Shown: in pieces, positions 23,790-32,778 of the stretch | Numbering within the stretch: position 1 is the stretch's first letter | How the letters are laid out: every line of letters begins with the position of its first letter | Notes under the pieces: model-generated | What the model was told of the DNA's origin: nothing | Database searches by the model: none | The model's input: the letters and a program-made list of their open reading frames with translations, nothing else | Made by a program: the position numbers and the translations under genes | NCBI GenBank assembly: GCA_963971285.1 | Contig: OZ020248.1 | Coordinates: 19,861,873 to 19,925,872, forward strand | DNA from: Astropecten irregularis | Lineage: Eukaryota; Echinodermata; Asteroidea; Paxillosida; Astropectinidae | DNA length: 64,000 nt | Direction of reading: 5' to 3'

Positions 23790-24560
23790 AACACTGTACT
23801 AGCACCCAGGCCTGTAATGCCCCGTTTCAACCCAACTGGGGCTAGGCCTTAATTTCTTGTCACTGAATAGAGACACCTGACAGCACCAGGCCTCAGACCA
23901 TTCCCCGTTTCAACCCAACGTGGGACTAGGACTGGAAACAGGCCTTAATTCCTGTGGCACAACCTGTCTGGACAAGCACCCAGGCCTCAAACTGCCCCGT
24001 TTCAACCCAACTGGGGCTAGGCCTTAATTTCTTGTCTCTGAATAGAGACACCTGACAGCACCAGGCCTCAGACCATTCCCCGTTTCAACCCAACTGGGGC
24101 TAGGCCTTAATTTCTTGTCTCTGAATAGAGACACCTGACAGCACCAGGCCTCAGACCATTCCCCGTTTCAACCCAACGTGGGACTAGGACTGGAAACAGG
24201 CCTTAATTCCTGTGGCACAACCTGTCTGGACAAGCACCCAGGCCTCAAACTGCCCCGTTTCAACCCAACTGGGGACTAAGCCTTGCTTTAGCTTCCAGCA
24301 CAAACCACTTTGGACAACACCCAGGCCTCAGACAACCCCTGTATCCACCCAACTGGGGTTTAGGCCTTATTCATGTCCAGCCCAGTGGTGTCGGATAACA
24401 AACCCAGGCCTTACCTGTCCCAGCTTAGACCCAGCTGAAACGGCCTTAACAGATTATCCACAATGGCTGAACCGACAACACAGGCCCCAGGTCAGGAATG
24501 CCCCAATTCAACCCAATTGGGGCCCTCCGCCTTAACTTGTCTAACCAAGTACCTGTAGCT
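23790..24560. repeat. GC-rich imperfect tandem repeats with AGGCCT and CCCGTTTCAACCC motifs
   Basis: Units such as CCCCGTTTCAACCCAACTGG followed by GGCTAGGCCTTAATTTC recur at about 23820, 23903, 23996, 24079, 24161 and 24254, spaced alternately by about 83 and 94 bp, giving a roughly 259-bp higher-order period. More diverged units continue to 24560. Each unit contains the self-complementary word AGGCCT and a CCCC...GGGG inverted pair. No coding meaning is seen. Confidence 0.7.
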
Positions 24561-25490
24561 CTCGGACCTCAGTGCCAACTGAACATAGTAAACAACAACT
24601 ACTGCATTTTTATTTATTTTATTTTTTATAAATTAACCTGCAAGGAGGAATCACAAAATTTGGGCGGGTGGGTGGGATTTTTTGAGAGATGTGAAAATGG
24701 TGGTGAAGGCCGAGAAAAAGAAAGTTTTCCCGCGCGCTACACGCTTAATCTCCTATGTGATTGGTTGCCTCTGCGCGAGCTGCGCTAATGCCAAAACCAT
24801 ACTCCCTCCCCCTGGAGCCAAAGGGCGTTTTCTGGAGACAAGCACCAGAAAACTGTATTGTCATGTAGCTGACATGAGTGTTTACGTATACATTCTCTCC
24901 AATCAGCTTGAACTCTGGGTGTCCCTTCATGTTGTATTCCTGAATGTTTTTGTTGTAAGGTTGGCCGGTTTTGAAAAAAATTAAAACCGACAAAACCGTG
25001 AGACCCTGACTCGGTTAAACCGTAAAACCGCAAAACTGTTAAACAAACAAAATAATAACACAAATTCACAGACACAGGAACGTTACAACTTGACTCCAAA
25101 AACCACCATACAAATCACAAAACGAACAAACGAAATATAAGGAATACACACAATAATGTAAAGTAAACCCCAATCAACGATATAATAAATATCAGCAAAA
25201 ACGCTCGCTACATTTGACACTTTTAGTCTCCTCTTGACCTCTTTCTGTTACGTATCTCACTCAAGCCATGCTGAAACTATCAATCATGTAAATCCTAACA
25301 ATAAAAATGCCAACACATGAACATTACTAACCATGGGCAAAATACGTCCGATGACTCTCAAAAACTCTCAATACACGAAAAGAAAGGTCATGCTGTAGGC
25401 CTACATTGCGTTGATCATGCACCGGAAGTGCTCACATGCACAGTGCTGAATAAAACATAATAAACGTGTGACCAACTTTCGAACAGCGAC
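24561..25490. other. Gene-free stretch
   Basis: No supported gene. At about 24960-25050 the words AAACCG / CGGTTTT are repeated. The remainder is AT-rich unique-looking sequence ahead of the 25.5-kb palindrome. Confidence 0.35.
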
Positions 25491-25966
25491 CAATAAGCCA
25501 TTTGCGAGTTAAATCTGAATAGTATCTGGTAAGCAGACTTCTTTCATTGCATATAAACACCCCAGTTTGAATTTCCCAGACTAAAGACTCTGTTGCTATA
25601 TCACATGATTCGGGGCAAGCTTTTACTTAGTTACATAACAGACGTCTTGCACCAATGCACTGTTCATAATGGATAAGAATGGCACAAAGGAACCAGACCA
25701 CTCCAGAGATGGCTATGGAAAAGCAAGCTTTTCCATAGCGATACCCATCTCTGGAGTGGTCTGGTTCCTTTGTGCCATTCTTATCCATTATGAACAGTGC
25801 ATTGGTGCAAGACGTCTGTTATGTAACTAAGTAAAAGCTTGCCCCGAATCATGTGATATAGCAACAGAGTCTTTAGTCTGGGAAATTCAAACTGAGGTGT
25901 TTCTATGCAATGAAAGAAGCCTGTGTACCAGATACTATTCAGATTTATCTCGCAAATGGCTTATTG
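25491..25966. repeat. 476-bp near-perfect inverted repeat
   Basis: The arms (CAATAAGCCATTTGCGAG at 25491 and CTCGCAAATGGCTTATTG at 25966) are about 230 bp with few mismatches and meet at GGAAAAGCAAGCTTTTCC near 25725. They lie just 3', in minus-strand sense, of the hAT dimerisation exon at 26332-26488. They may be the end of that hAT element joined head to head with a second copy. Confidence 0.8.
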
Positions 25967-25975
25967 TCAACCACA

Positions 25976-26205
25976 TGCCGAATTTGGCTGGTAGGCTGGT
26001 AGCTTTTGCACGAAATGTCAAGCGTGGGTACCAGGCAAAATCGTCAGTCTCATGGCTATGGAAAAGCAAGCGATACCCATCTCTGGAGTGGTCTGGTTCC
26101 TTTGTGCCATTCTTATCCATTATGAACAGTAGGTAGGCTGGTAGCTTTTGCACGAAATGTCAAGCGTGGGTACCAGGCAAAATCGTCAGTCTCATGGCTA
26201 TGCGT
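25976..26205. repeat. Direct duplication joined to the palindrome arm
   Basis: A block with GCTGGTAGCTTTTGCACGAA through TCGTCAGTCTCATGGCTATG occurs at 25996-26058 and again at 26136-26201. Between them, 26049-26128 repeats part of the palindrome arm (GGAGTGGTCTGGTTCCTTTG to TTATGAACAGT). The duplications point to a local rearrangement after the palindrome formed. Confidence 0.7.
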
Positions 26206-26331
26206 GATGGCCGGAAGACTATTGATTGAAGTAGTATTATTTATTTTCACACAGACGGATCAAAAACATATAAAGCAGGGATGGAAAATAATTGAAACAA
26301 CTCATGGCAATAAAGTGGCAAAGGGAATATT

Positions 26332-26490
26332 TCACAGGTTTTTAGCCAAGAAAACCAACATGTCGACTTTTTCTGGTTTAAGCAAAGAACGCTTGGCAGT
26401 GACGACGTTCCCAGCTAAACTGAACAGTCGCTCCGAGGGAGAGCTTGTGCCGCAAATACACAAATATTTACAGGCAAGCTTGGAAAGACT
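26332..26490 (-). pseudogene. hAT transposase C-terminal dimerisation exon (ZBED1/Ac-like)
   Basis: The minus-strand frame reads LSKLACKYLCICGTSSPSER then LFSLAGNVVTAKRSLLKPEK and ends at VFLAKNL and TGA (26332-26334). The pattern S-x-x-S-E-R-x-F-S-x-A-G is the hallmark of the hAT family dimerisation region. A plausible acceptor (CCCCAG) sits at its 5' side near 26489. No catalytic exon was found immediately upstream; a pogo/Tigger fragment begins there instead. Confidence 0.6.
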
Positions 26491-26577
26491 GGGGTAAGCC
26501 ATTTATTTTTTATTTTTTATTTCCACTTTGTTTTTCATGACATATTTTATTTCTTTCGTTTGTGGGTAAGTTGTGGT

Positions 26578-26593
26578 GGCTCTGAAAAGAACC
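26578..26593 (-). promoter_or_regulatory. Histone mRNA-type 3' stem-loop, variant copy
   Basis: The minus strand reads GGTTCTTTTCAGAGCC, a 6-bp stem with one G-T wobble and a TTTC loop. It is followed by ACCACAACTTACCCACAA and then ACGAAAGAAA, which resembles the purine-rich histone downstream element (CAAGAAAGA in sea urchins) at the expected distance. Confidence 0.55.
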
Positions 26594-26757
26594 AGTTTCT
26601 TTAGGGAGGGGAGTTTTTGGACTTTATTTTATTTTTATGTTTTATTTCCACCTTTTCTTTTTTTTGGGGGGGAGATTTGTGGTCTTTATTAAATTTTTCT
26701 GTTTTATTTCCACCTTTTTTTGCATGACATATTTTATCTCTTTTGGGAAGACATGGT

Positions 26758-26773
26758 GGCTCTGAAAAGAGCC
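26758..26773 (-). promoter_or_regulatory. Histone mRNA-type 3' stem-loop
   Basis: The minus strand reads CAAAC-GGCTCTTTTCAGAGCC-ACCA, matching the animal histone stem-loop core and its usual flanks. A purine-rich AAAAGAGA follows 13 nt after the stem. It lies at the 3' end of the pogo/Tigger fragment, where the present reading frame runs through it (encoding KRLFSEPP), probably because the original stop was lost or bypassed by a frameshift. Confidence 0.65.
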
Positions 26774-26793
26774 GTTTGTTGAAAGGCATCTCA

Positions 26794-27209
26794 ATATGCT
26801 GAGCCAATCTAGCCCAGATATTGTGCGGTGGTGCGTTGTCGGACTCAGGAACAGTCTGGACGGCTGCGGCCGGGTCTTCAGTTCCTTCTTCCTCTTCAGC
26901 TTCATGACGTTTGAAGCCAGCTTTGGCAAAGCATTTGGCAATGCTTTCAGGTTTAACACCCTTCCAAGCTGTGTCCACCATATTAATGGCCTGCTTCATG
27001 TTGATGGGCTGGGGAGTTACGTCCGAGTTGTAACTGGCTAGAAGGGTTGTCAGTAGCGCCCGGCGGTAGTGCACCTTCATGTTCATAATCACACCTTGAT
27101 CTAACGGCTGTAGTTGTGATGTCGTGTTGGGCGGCAGGAACTGGAGGGTGATGGCATTCAATTGAGGGACTTGTGGATGGTTTGTCATCTGAATTTCTGT
27201 CCTTGACAA
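26794..27209 (-). pseudogene. pogo/Tigger transposase, C-terminal DDE fragment
   Basis: The frame contains QFLPPNTTSQLQPLDQGVI, the conserved block around the third catalytic Asp of DDE_1 transposases. It is followed by the helical tail (KQAINMVDTAWKGVKPESIA, KCFAKAGF) and an acidic stretch. The N-terminal half, including the first Asp and the HTH domains, is missing. The open frame runs on to 26601 through the stem-loop duplicates, giving a low-complexity lysine tail unlikely to be native. Confidence 0.6.
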
Positions 27210-27295
27210 TTAATTCAAAAACAAACTGCAGTAGCTGTTGGTAGACTATATGGGTATGCTTTCCTTCTTCATCGATACCCACATAATTAAAAAAG

Positions 27296-27630
27296 TTATA
27301 AATGCCAAGTAATAGCATGATCACTATTTAATCTAAAGTTGTGAAAAGCCTTCCACATCATCGTGGATGCATCAGGGCCAAGTTTCTCTTTATCCCCAGA
27401 TGTAGCTATGATCCAAATGTTACTTACAAGAAAAAGTGAGAAGTCAGTGAACTCTGATGTATCGCTAAACATTAAAAGATTTGTAACTAATGCCATGACA
27501 CATAAGGCAATGGGATAACTAGCAGAAAAAACTGGATGACTTTGTATGCCGTGTAGTGCTTCCTTGACATACAGGCTGGCCTTTAGATTGGTGTCCTCTT
27601 TATTGAAGTTAGCACATGGTCGTTCAACAC
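27296..27630 (-). CDS. Unrecognised ORF, possible terminal exon
   Basis: About 110 residues starting GVERPCANFNKEDTNLKASL after a plausible acceptor (AATACAG at 27631-27637) and ending SDHAITWHL and a stop. The sequence is hydrophobic in the middle (ALCVMALVTNLLMF) and has balanced composition, so it may be real. No family is recognised. Its phase does not join the exon at 27858-27971. Confidence 0.25.
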
Positions 27631-27857
27631 CTGTATTCATGAATAAATGAATGAAAAACAATGTTAGAAATCAAATCATACAATATTAATGAATCTACAA
27701 TCTACAATGAACTAAATCTTGTGATTTCATTGCATTTACATGTACCTTCCTTAGATGCCACACAGAAATATACATGTACGTAGTTTGGCAGTGGCATGTG
27801 CAGCAGTTTGTCACGGAATAACGAGTAAATCAAATCATAAATAAACAAATTGCTTAC

Positions 27858-27971
27858 TGATTTTCTTTTGCGTTTATCCTTTGGTTTCTCTTTAAAGTAT
27901 AATCCTGTTGATGGTGTATTGAAATAAACTCTTAACTTAGACGGTGTGTGCTGGTTTTGAGCTTCCGCCAT
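27858..27971 (-). CDS. Possible first coding exon with nuclear-localisation-like cluster
   Basis: ATG at 27969-27971 in the context ATATGGCGG starts MAEAQNQHTPSKLRVYF and runs to KEKPKDKRKRKS, where a strong donor (GTAAGC) follows. The basic cluster suggests a nuclear protein. No domain is recognised and the downstream partner exon is not established. Confidence 0.3.
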
Positions 27972-28141
27972 ATTTCTTGGGACAGTTTCAAAGATTTGGA
28001 TGGTATTTTCTTCTTACCCTTACAAAATGCGTCGCAGAATTCCCTCTGTAGTGGGAGCATGTCACGTTCATAATTTATTACAAAATTTGTTATTGCTCTG
28101 GATCGATTATGGTTCATTTTCGCTTGTTTTACCTCTTGCAT

Positions 28142-28520
28142 ACTTTTCTCAATAATACCTTGTGTTTTGATCTAGACATTTATCTTTATTCACTTTTCAA
28201 TTAGTTAAGCGTAGTCCAGTCAATGAGTCAGTTTGCTGACAGGTTGACATACATGTACCGTTTTTCATTGACGCCAGGGTTCATTCCCTAGTCAGCATGC
28301 TACAATATGGTAGCACGTCCCCCTAGTGGTACATGGGCAAGACTCTTTTGGGAACAGACTTATAGAGTAGAAGTTTCCTTGCAAGCCCTCTACCAAGAAA
28401 ACCCCTTTACTGGCAACACAAGTAAGCTTGTTGTTTTGGATTACCATTCTGGCCATACTGAGCTGAGAACGGTTTTTGTCTTGGTCACCTTTATCAGGTG
28501 TGTCTGATTTCAGGACTTAC
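28142..28520. other. Gene-free stretch
   Basis: Nothing supported. A short self-complementary region is present near 28230-28310 (TGACAGG / CCCTAGTC), but no structured RNA is called. Confidence 0.3.
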
Positions 28521-28532
28521 TGAAATTCATAC

Positions 28533-28860
28533 CTCGTCCTCCTCAGCATACCAGGTTTCCAAGTAAATTCTCACTGGATGTGTTTTAATCTCTCTGAAGA
28601 AATCATCCAGAGTGAATTTCCCTGACGGAAAGAAAGACTTTATATTCTCTCCACTAAAGGTTGTGACCGCTGCTTTGAGTTTTGCCAGTTGCAACTTCTT
28701 GGCTTGATTTCTCCCTTTAGGGATAAAATCTGTACAAAAGTGTTGATGAAGCGTAGCAGGGGAAGCATCACACTGGAAGTCCAACTTCTTGATACCACCA
28801 CCCCTGCTGGCAATAACCTGTCTAGCCGTTCTGTCATGTTTGTTTTTTTCTCGCATCTCT
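28533..28860 (-). pseudogene. GGG-domain exon of an invertebrate SAM/HECT-family gene, second copy
   Basis: The frame reads ASRGGGIKKLDFQCDAS, then LHQHFCTDFIPKGRNQAKKL and KFTLDDFFREIKTHPVRIYL, ending at a donor (GTATGA) at 28532. It is homologous to the exon at 28979-29384. In related invertebrate genes this GGG-plus-FTLDD module follows a SAM-like exon. Its acceptor is not certain. It belongs to a locus with several frame breaks, so it is probably a pseudogene. Confidence 0.45.
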
Positions 28861-28978
28861 CATCTGGCATCTTGCATCTCACATTTGATGGCCTTGTAAT
28901 ATGACACTTGACGGCCGGCACGCTTCCAGTATTGTTGCTTTGCGGGGTTTGTCAGAGCGTGTTTCATCGGATCATTAC

Positions 28979-29384
28979 CTGTTTTATAGTGACCGAGTAG
29001 CCGACCTTTATGCTTGTGGTTTTGAGGACTCGTATCAGATCGTCAAGTGTGAAGTTTGCCTTATCCATAAATTCCCTGATACATTTGCCACTGAATGTAG
29101 TTATGCAAACATCAAGAGCAGCCAACTGCAGATTTTGTGTTTCATTTCGCCCGCCAGGGAAAAAAAGGGAGTGCATCTCTTCTTCTATCTCATTCATTGA
29201 TGCAGAACGAGAAACATCGACTCACACTGACTTGCTTAATTCCACCAGCTCCAAGCTTTCTGTGTTTCCAGCCGGCATATATTCGCCAGGTAGGCTTGTC
29301 AGCAGCGGAGGAACCCTTTTTATAAGTGTCGGTTCCTGACAAGCTGTCTCAATTTAGTGACAGCCGGCAAACTTTTTGCGGTGC
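28979..29384 (-). pseudogene. GWKH/GGG-domain exon with two frameshifts
   Basis: Acceptor TATAG at 29385-29389 and donor GTAATG below 28979 enclose 406 nt. Across three frames it reads TKLRQLVRNRHL, then WRIYAGWKHRKLGAGGIKQV, then EIEEEMHSLFFPGG and NFTLDDLIRVLKTTSI. The first piece continues the phase of the SAM exon upstream. The later pieces need frame changes near 29330 and 29225. It aligns by eye with 28533-28860. Confidence 0.5.
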
Positions 29385-29490
29385 CTATAGAGAGTAAAAA
29401 GGAAACGTGACTGTGTATGACAAATAAATCATCTGATATAGTAAGAATTAAAAACAAACAAACAAAAAACAAACGAGAAGGTGCACATAC

Positions 29491-29602
29491 TTTCAACTTC
29501 TACCAGGCATCTTTGTCTTATTCTTATCTGATCCCCGACTTTAGAAACACCGAGGGCTTCAAAGTTTAGATCTGACAGATGGACTGCCTCTTTTGGCCCC
29601 AC
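29491..29602 (-). pseudogene. SAM-domain C-terminal exon (112 nt), locus 1
   Basis: The exon starts at a CAG acceptor and ends with GTATGTG as donor. It encodes VGPKEAVHLSDLNFEALGVS then KVGDQIRIRQRC. The L-x-x-LGV-x-x-x-GDxxRIRQR pattern is the end of a SAM domain. An exon of identical length and phase is at 57036-57147. A likely preceding exon (MVCETACTEGTSTKLAFQIC) lies at about 29838-29940 and joins in frame. Confidence 0.5.
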
Positions 29603-30009
29603 CTGCACGGAAACAGGAATGGAAACGAATAGGGATAAACACAAATGCTATAATATAATGCATGACAATCAAACAATAACATACAACACAACATACGCCA
29701 CACGCATCCATGCCAGGCACGTCAGTTATACATTTGTATTCCAATAAGAAAATGATTACAAGCTAAACAAAAGTATAATACAATGAAATCTTCTCTAAAA
29801 ATAGAAAAAACCTTATTGTTGACTGTTGGAGTCATGCTGAACATGGAAACTAGATCTGTTTTATCAGCGGAGTTGCCATCAATGAAATTACAAATCTGGA
29901 AGGCCAGTTTTGTTGATGTGCCTTCAGTGCATGCTGTTTCACAGACCATAATTTTTGTCTGTTACCTGTGTGTAATAGCTGTGGTTTTTCCTTGAGTTGA
30001 AATTGTTCA

Positions 30010-30190
30010 TCCATCAATTCTTGATCAGTAAGATGAGCTCTTCATTTGGAAAGTCTTTGTATTTGTGTGGGCACTTCACTTCCAGCATCTCAAACCTACA
30101 GATGATGCAGTGCACGAATGTGCAGCCCACAGCTGTGCCCATCAGTTTGCTTTGTGGCCACTTCTCTACCTCATGAATTTCCTAATTTAA
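30010..30190 (-). pseudogene. YqaJ-like recombinase-domain fragment (tentative)
   Basis: The minus-strand frame reads EKWPQSKLMGTAVGCTFVHC then MLEVKCPHKYKDFPNEE. The LxEVKCPxxxxD word resembles motif II of YqaJ-type exonuclease domains found in many invertebrate transposon proteins. Only about 55 residues are visible, without the other motifs. Confidence 0.3.
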
Positions 30191-30222
30191 AGACTTTTCA
30201 ATTGATAGACATTATGGGGAAG

Positions 30223-30718
30223 TTAGCTGCTGAGCATGAGCACATATTTAGGATGTAGCTCTGCAAATTTGGCTCTTCCCAATCTTAATATATTGATATT
30301 CCTGTAAGAAGAGCGCTTCTTCATACCAATGACGACTCCAGGAACAAAATATACCATGTCGTCCATGAAGGTTGCAGTGTCTTCAACAAGGTCCCTTGAC
30401 TTGGCTGGACCTTTGGTAACCCTGTCATACAGAGTGGCTAGGCCCAGGCCAAGGAAATTATTTTCTGGGTCCACCTATACCCTGTGCCTGCTCACCCATA
30501 AATGCAACCTTTATGGGTAAGTGGGCATTATAAGATGGCGCTGACAGTTCATCCACCATACTAGTGAAGATGCTCAGCCTTGAGACTGTGATTTCGCAAG
30601 TGTCACCCTCAGTGAAATCCACAGCATTTTCAGGAATGTTTAGTGACCTACCCTGTAGGTACAACTGCCTGAAGGCGATAATCACTTCTCTTGTTGGGGA
30701 ACTGCTGTTACTGTAAAT
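30223..30718 (-). pseudogene. HECT-like N-lobe fragment with frameshift
   Basis: After an acceptor at 30719 the frame runs through ENAVDFTEGDTCEITVSRLS and SAPSYNAHLPIKVAFMGEQA to GIGGPRK, the HECT entry motif (GGPRREFF type). There the frame breaks and continues shifted as FLGLGLATLYDRVTKGPAKS to HPKYVLMLSS and a stop. No C-lobe or catalytic Cys follows. It is a broken relative of the 0.9-7.6 kb gene. Confidence 0.5.
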
Positions 30719-30739
30719 GAAGAAAATCAAACTCTCAGT

Positions 30740-31040
30740 AAGGATAGCCTGTAATGATGATATGAGATCTACAGACTTCTTTGTGAGTTCTACAGGCCTA
30801 TATTACAGTCACGTCTCAGGTGTTGCACAATGGCGCGGCCAGCATGCAAAAAAGGAAAGGTTTTCTGGTTCATTGTGAAAAAAATGTAGCTATATAGTCA
30901 TTAGTTAGACAAGTAAGGTTTACACCATATAGCTAAGTTTAGCATTTGAAGCCTTCAAGAAGCATTTTGCAACATCATTTTTTAATTGTGTTCTCGCAAT
31001 TAATGTCCTTCATATTGACCAACACTCATCAGCAAGGAGT
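30740..31040. other. Gene-free stretch
   Basis: Nothing supported between the HECT-like fragment and the gypsy integrase fragment. Confidence 0.3.
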
Positions 31041-31059
31041 TTATTCATTTTCTCATCTG

Positions 31060-31591
31060 AATTTTTGAAAACCATTTGTGAAATTCATGGCCAAAAGAAC
31101 CTACATGTATGCCGGACAGCTTCCTGGGTTCCCTCTGCTGCAAAATGTCTTGCTTTATCATGAAGCTCTTCCAAGACTGTTTTCTGGAAGGTGCTAGACA
31201 GGACCACCTGTCATCTCTCTTCCAACTGCTTGGGATCCTTGGTGACTCTGTAGAGAACGCCACCATAAATGTCTAGCCTCTTTCTCTCACTCAGCAACCG
31301 TCTGGACATCTGACTCAAAGCTCCCTTCTCCTCAGTAGTGGGACACCTTTGTTGCTCCACGAATTGTATCACAGGACTGATGTCTGGGCCATCATGTTGC
31401 GCTGAGGAAAGCTCCTGCCTGCTGAGGCCAGGCATTGCATCTATTTGGCGAAGGCATGCTGTCGGGGTAGGTGGACCATTGTGACTATGGCCATGGACCT
31501 TATCGCAAAACTGGCTGTGCGCAAAGCACTCTGGGAAACGCAGGGTTGTTAGGGCTGTCGCTGAGTGCATAAAACGTACGGACATGAACAT
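31060..31591 (-). pseudogene. Ty3/gypsy pol fragment with integrase zinc-binding region
   Basis: The frame starts above 31480 and passes PVIQFVEQQRCPTTEEKGAL and KRLDIYGGVLYRVTKDPKQL. It then continues after a stop as FQKTVLEELHDKARHFAAEG and TCRFFWP. The LHD...H...RFFWP spacing is the HHCC-type integrase N-terminal zinc-binding module preceded by the RNase H to integrase linker. Two stops are visible. No LTRs found. Confidence 0.55.
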
Positions 31592-31615
31592 TCAACTATA
31601 AATAAGTACTCAACT

Positions 31616-32074
31616 TTACATCGCTGGAACAAGTGACTCGACAGTAACATTCCATGGATCGTTGTGCAGCATCGTTATGTATAACAATTCAAAGCAAGGC
31701 TTTGTTCTAGGAAAAAAGACAAATTTAAACTTCGCGAGCCGGCAGCTATACGAATACACGCGTGTCGACGCGTGTGGTAAAACTTTTAAACCCAATGTTA
31801 CCCACTGTCCTTTGCGCGCACACGCGCAACACGGAAAACAGGCTATCTTCGATAAGGTCCATCGAAGCAGGCTTTCATGACGGCCACGATTAAGGTTGGA
31901 GGTGATTTTCTGCTCACCGTAGCCAATATCTTTAAGGGATTGTCTCTCCCTTGGTGTAGGTGCCTTAAATGTATCCACATCAGTCAGGATGGCAATCCTA
32001 CTTGTCCACGGTGTGGTCTTTGTCTTCTTTTTAGGGGGAACTGGGCCTACCCTGAGTTTAAGGACAGCACTGAG
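31616..32074 (-). CDS. ORF downstream of BEN-like copy 1, interrupted by TGA in this copy
   Basis: Beyond the TAG at 32168 the same frame continues with DEDKEYTVRTE, then TGA (32075-32077) in this copy only, then KLRVGPVPPKKKTKTTPWTS and DVDTFKAPTPRERQSLKDIG. Past the repeat boundary at 31831 it reads unique sequence to a stop at 31616. In copies 2-4 the TGA is CAA. Confidence 0.35.
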   Translation of the reverse strand, partial: LSAVLKLRVGPVPPKKKTKTTPWTSRIAILTDVDTFKAPTPRERQSLKDIGYGEQKITSNLNRGRHESLLRWTLSKIACFPCCACARKGQWVTLGLKVLPHASTRVYSYSCRLAKFKFVFFPRTKPCFELLYITMLHNDPWNVTVESLVPAM

Positions 32075-32167
32075 TCATTCTGTTCTTACTGTGTATTCTT
32101 TGTCTTCATCATCGAGTAGTGAACTGATGTTGCTGAAGTCAAATTGAAGAACAGTGGAAGGATACCA

Positions 32168-32758
32168 CTAGAAGCTCAAGTTTTTGAATACTGAATACTG
32201 CTGAATAATGTTGTTCAGCTGTCTGGATATACATTTATCCAGAACCTTTGCATGAGTCCTCATCTTCTCTCTGGCCTTATTTTTACTCCTATTTGAATTG
32301 CTCTTGCCAAGAACATGACCCCCAACTAACTCCTTTGCAAAGGAAATAATGTACAAGATGCACACATCCACTTGCTTACCTTTAATGGCTTTGATAATGT
32401 GAACAGGAAGACCTGGCCGATCCATGCTACAGCTATTAGCAAGTTGCTCTTCCAAAATGAAGGCCTGAAGTAAATTTCTTACCAGCTTAGCTGGAGCTCT
32501 TTTTGCTGAAGTGATGCAGGAGTCGTAGATTACTTTCTTGATAGCTACCCCTCCTACATCAACCATCTCTTGCTTGCTTGGCTGGGCCAGTGGCTGGATC
32601 TGGTGATGGAGATGAGGCTGGAGCTGGAGCTGGTGATGGAAGCAAGGGAGGCTATCAGAGGGGTTAGAGTATTTATTCCAACACTCTCTGACAAAAACTT
32701 GATGAATTGCCTTTGCTGAAACATGGTCATCAAATTCAGCACATCTGCAAGATTTCAA
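32168..32758 (-). CDS. BEN-domain-like ORF, tandem copy 1
   Basis: A 196-codon frame. The C-terminal two thirds contain VDVGGVAIKKVIYDSCITSA, RNLLQAFILEEQLANS and LPVHIIKAIKGKQVDVCILY. This fits the BEN domain pattern (Leu-rich RLLxxLFxxEELAxSS block followed by a LDPxxIxAI-type block), a DNA-binding fold of chromatin proteins. The first 60 residues (HHQLQLQPHLHHQIQPLAQ) look like a proline-rich linker read in a shifted frame, see copy 4. The frame ends at TAG 32168-32170, which also forms an acceptor-like TTCTAG. Function is inferred only. Confidence 0.45.
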   Translation of the reverse strand: MKSCRCAEFDDHVSAKAIHQVFVRECWNKYSNPSDSLPCFHHQLQLQPHLHHQIQPLAQPSKQEMVDVGGVAIKKVIYDSCITSAKRAPAKLVRNLLQAFILEEQLANSCSMDRPGLPVHIIKAIKGKQVDVCILYIISFAKELVGGHVLGKSNSNRSKNKAREKMRTHAKVLDKCISRQLNNIIQQYSVFKNLSF

Positions 32759-32778
32759 TTGCTAATACATTGACATGC

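Larger units (their letters stand above)
26519..26790 (-). repeat. Duplicated 180-bp segment carrying two histone-type stem-loops
   Basis: In minus-strand sense both segments contain a stem-loop, then ATAAAATATGTCATG about 30-40 nt later, and both are bordered by GGTGGAAATAAAACA. They are imperfect duplicates about 180 bp apart at the 3' end of the pogo/Tigger fragment 26794-27209. Confidence 0.6.

Noticed and set aside
24212-24535. 107-codon ORF in the GC-rich repeats
   Set aside because: It is translated satellite sequence with repeating QPVWTS/NCPVSTQLG-type words and no gene context.
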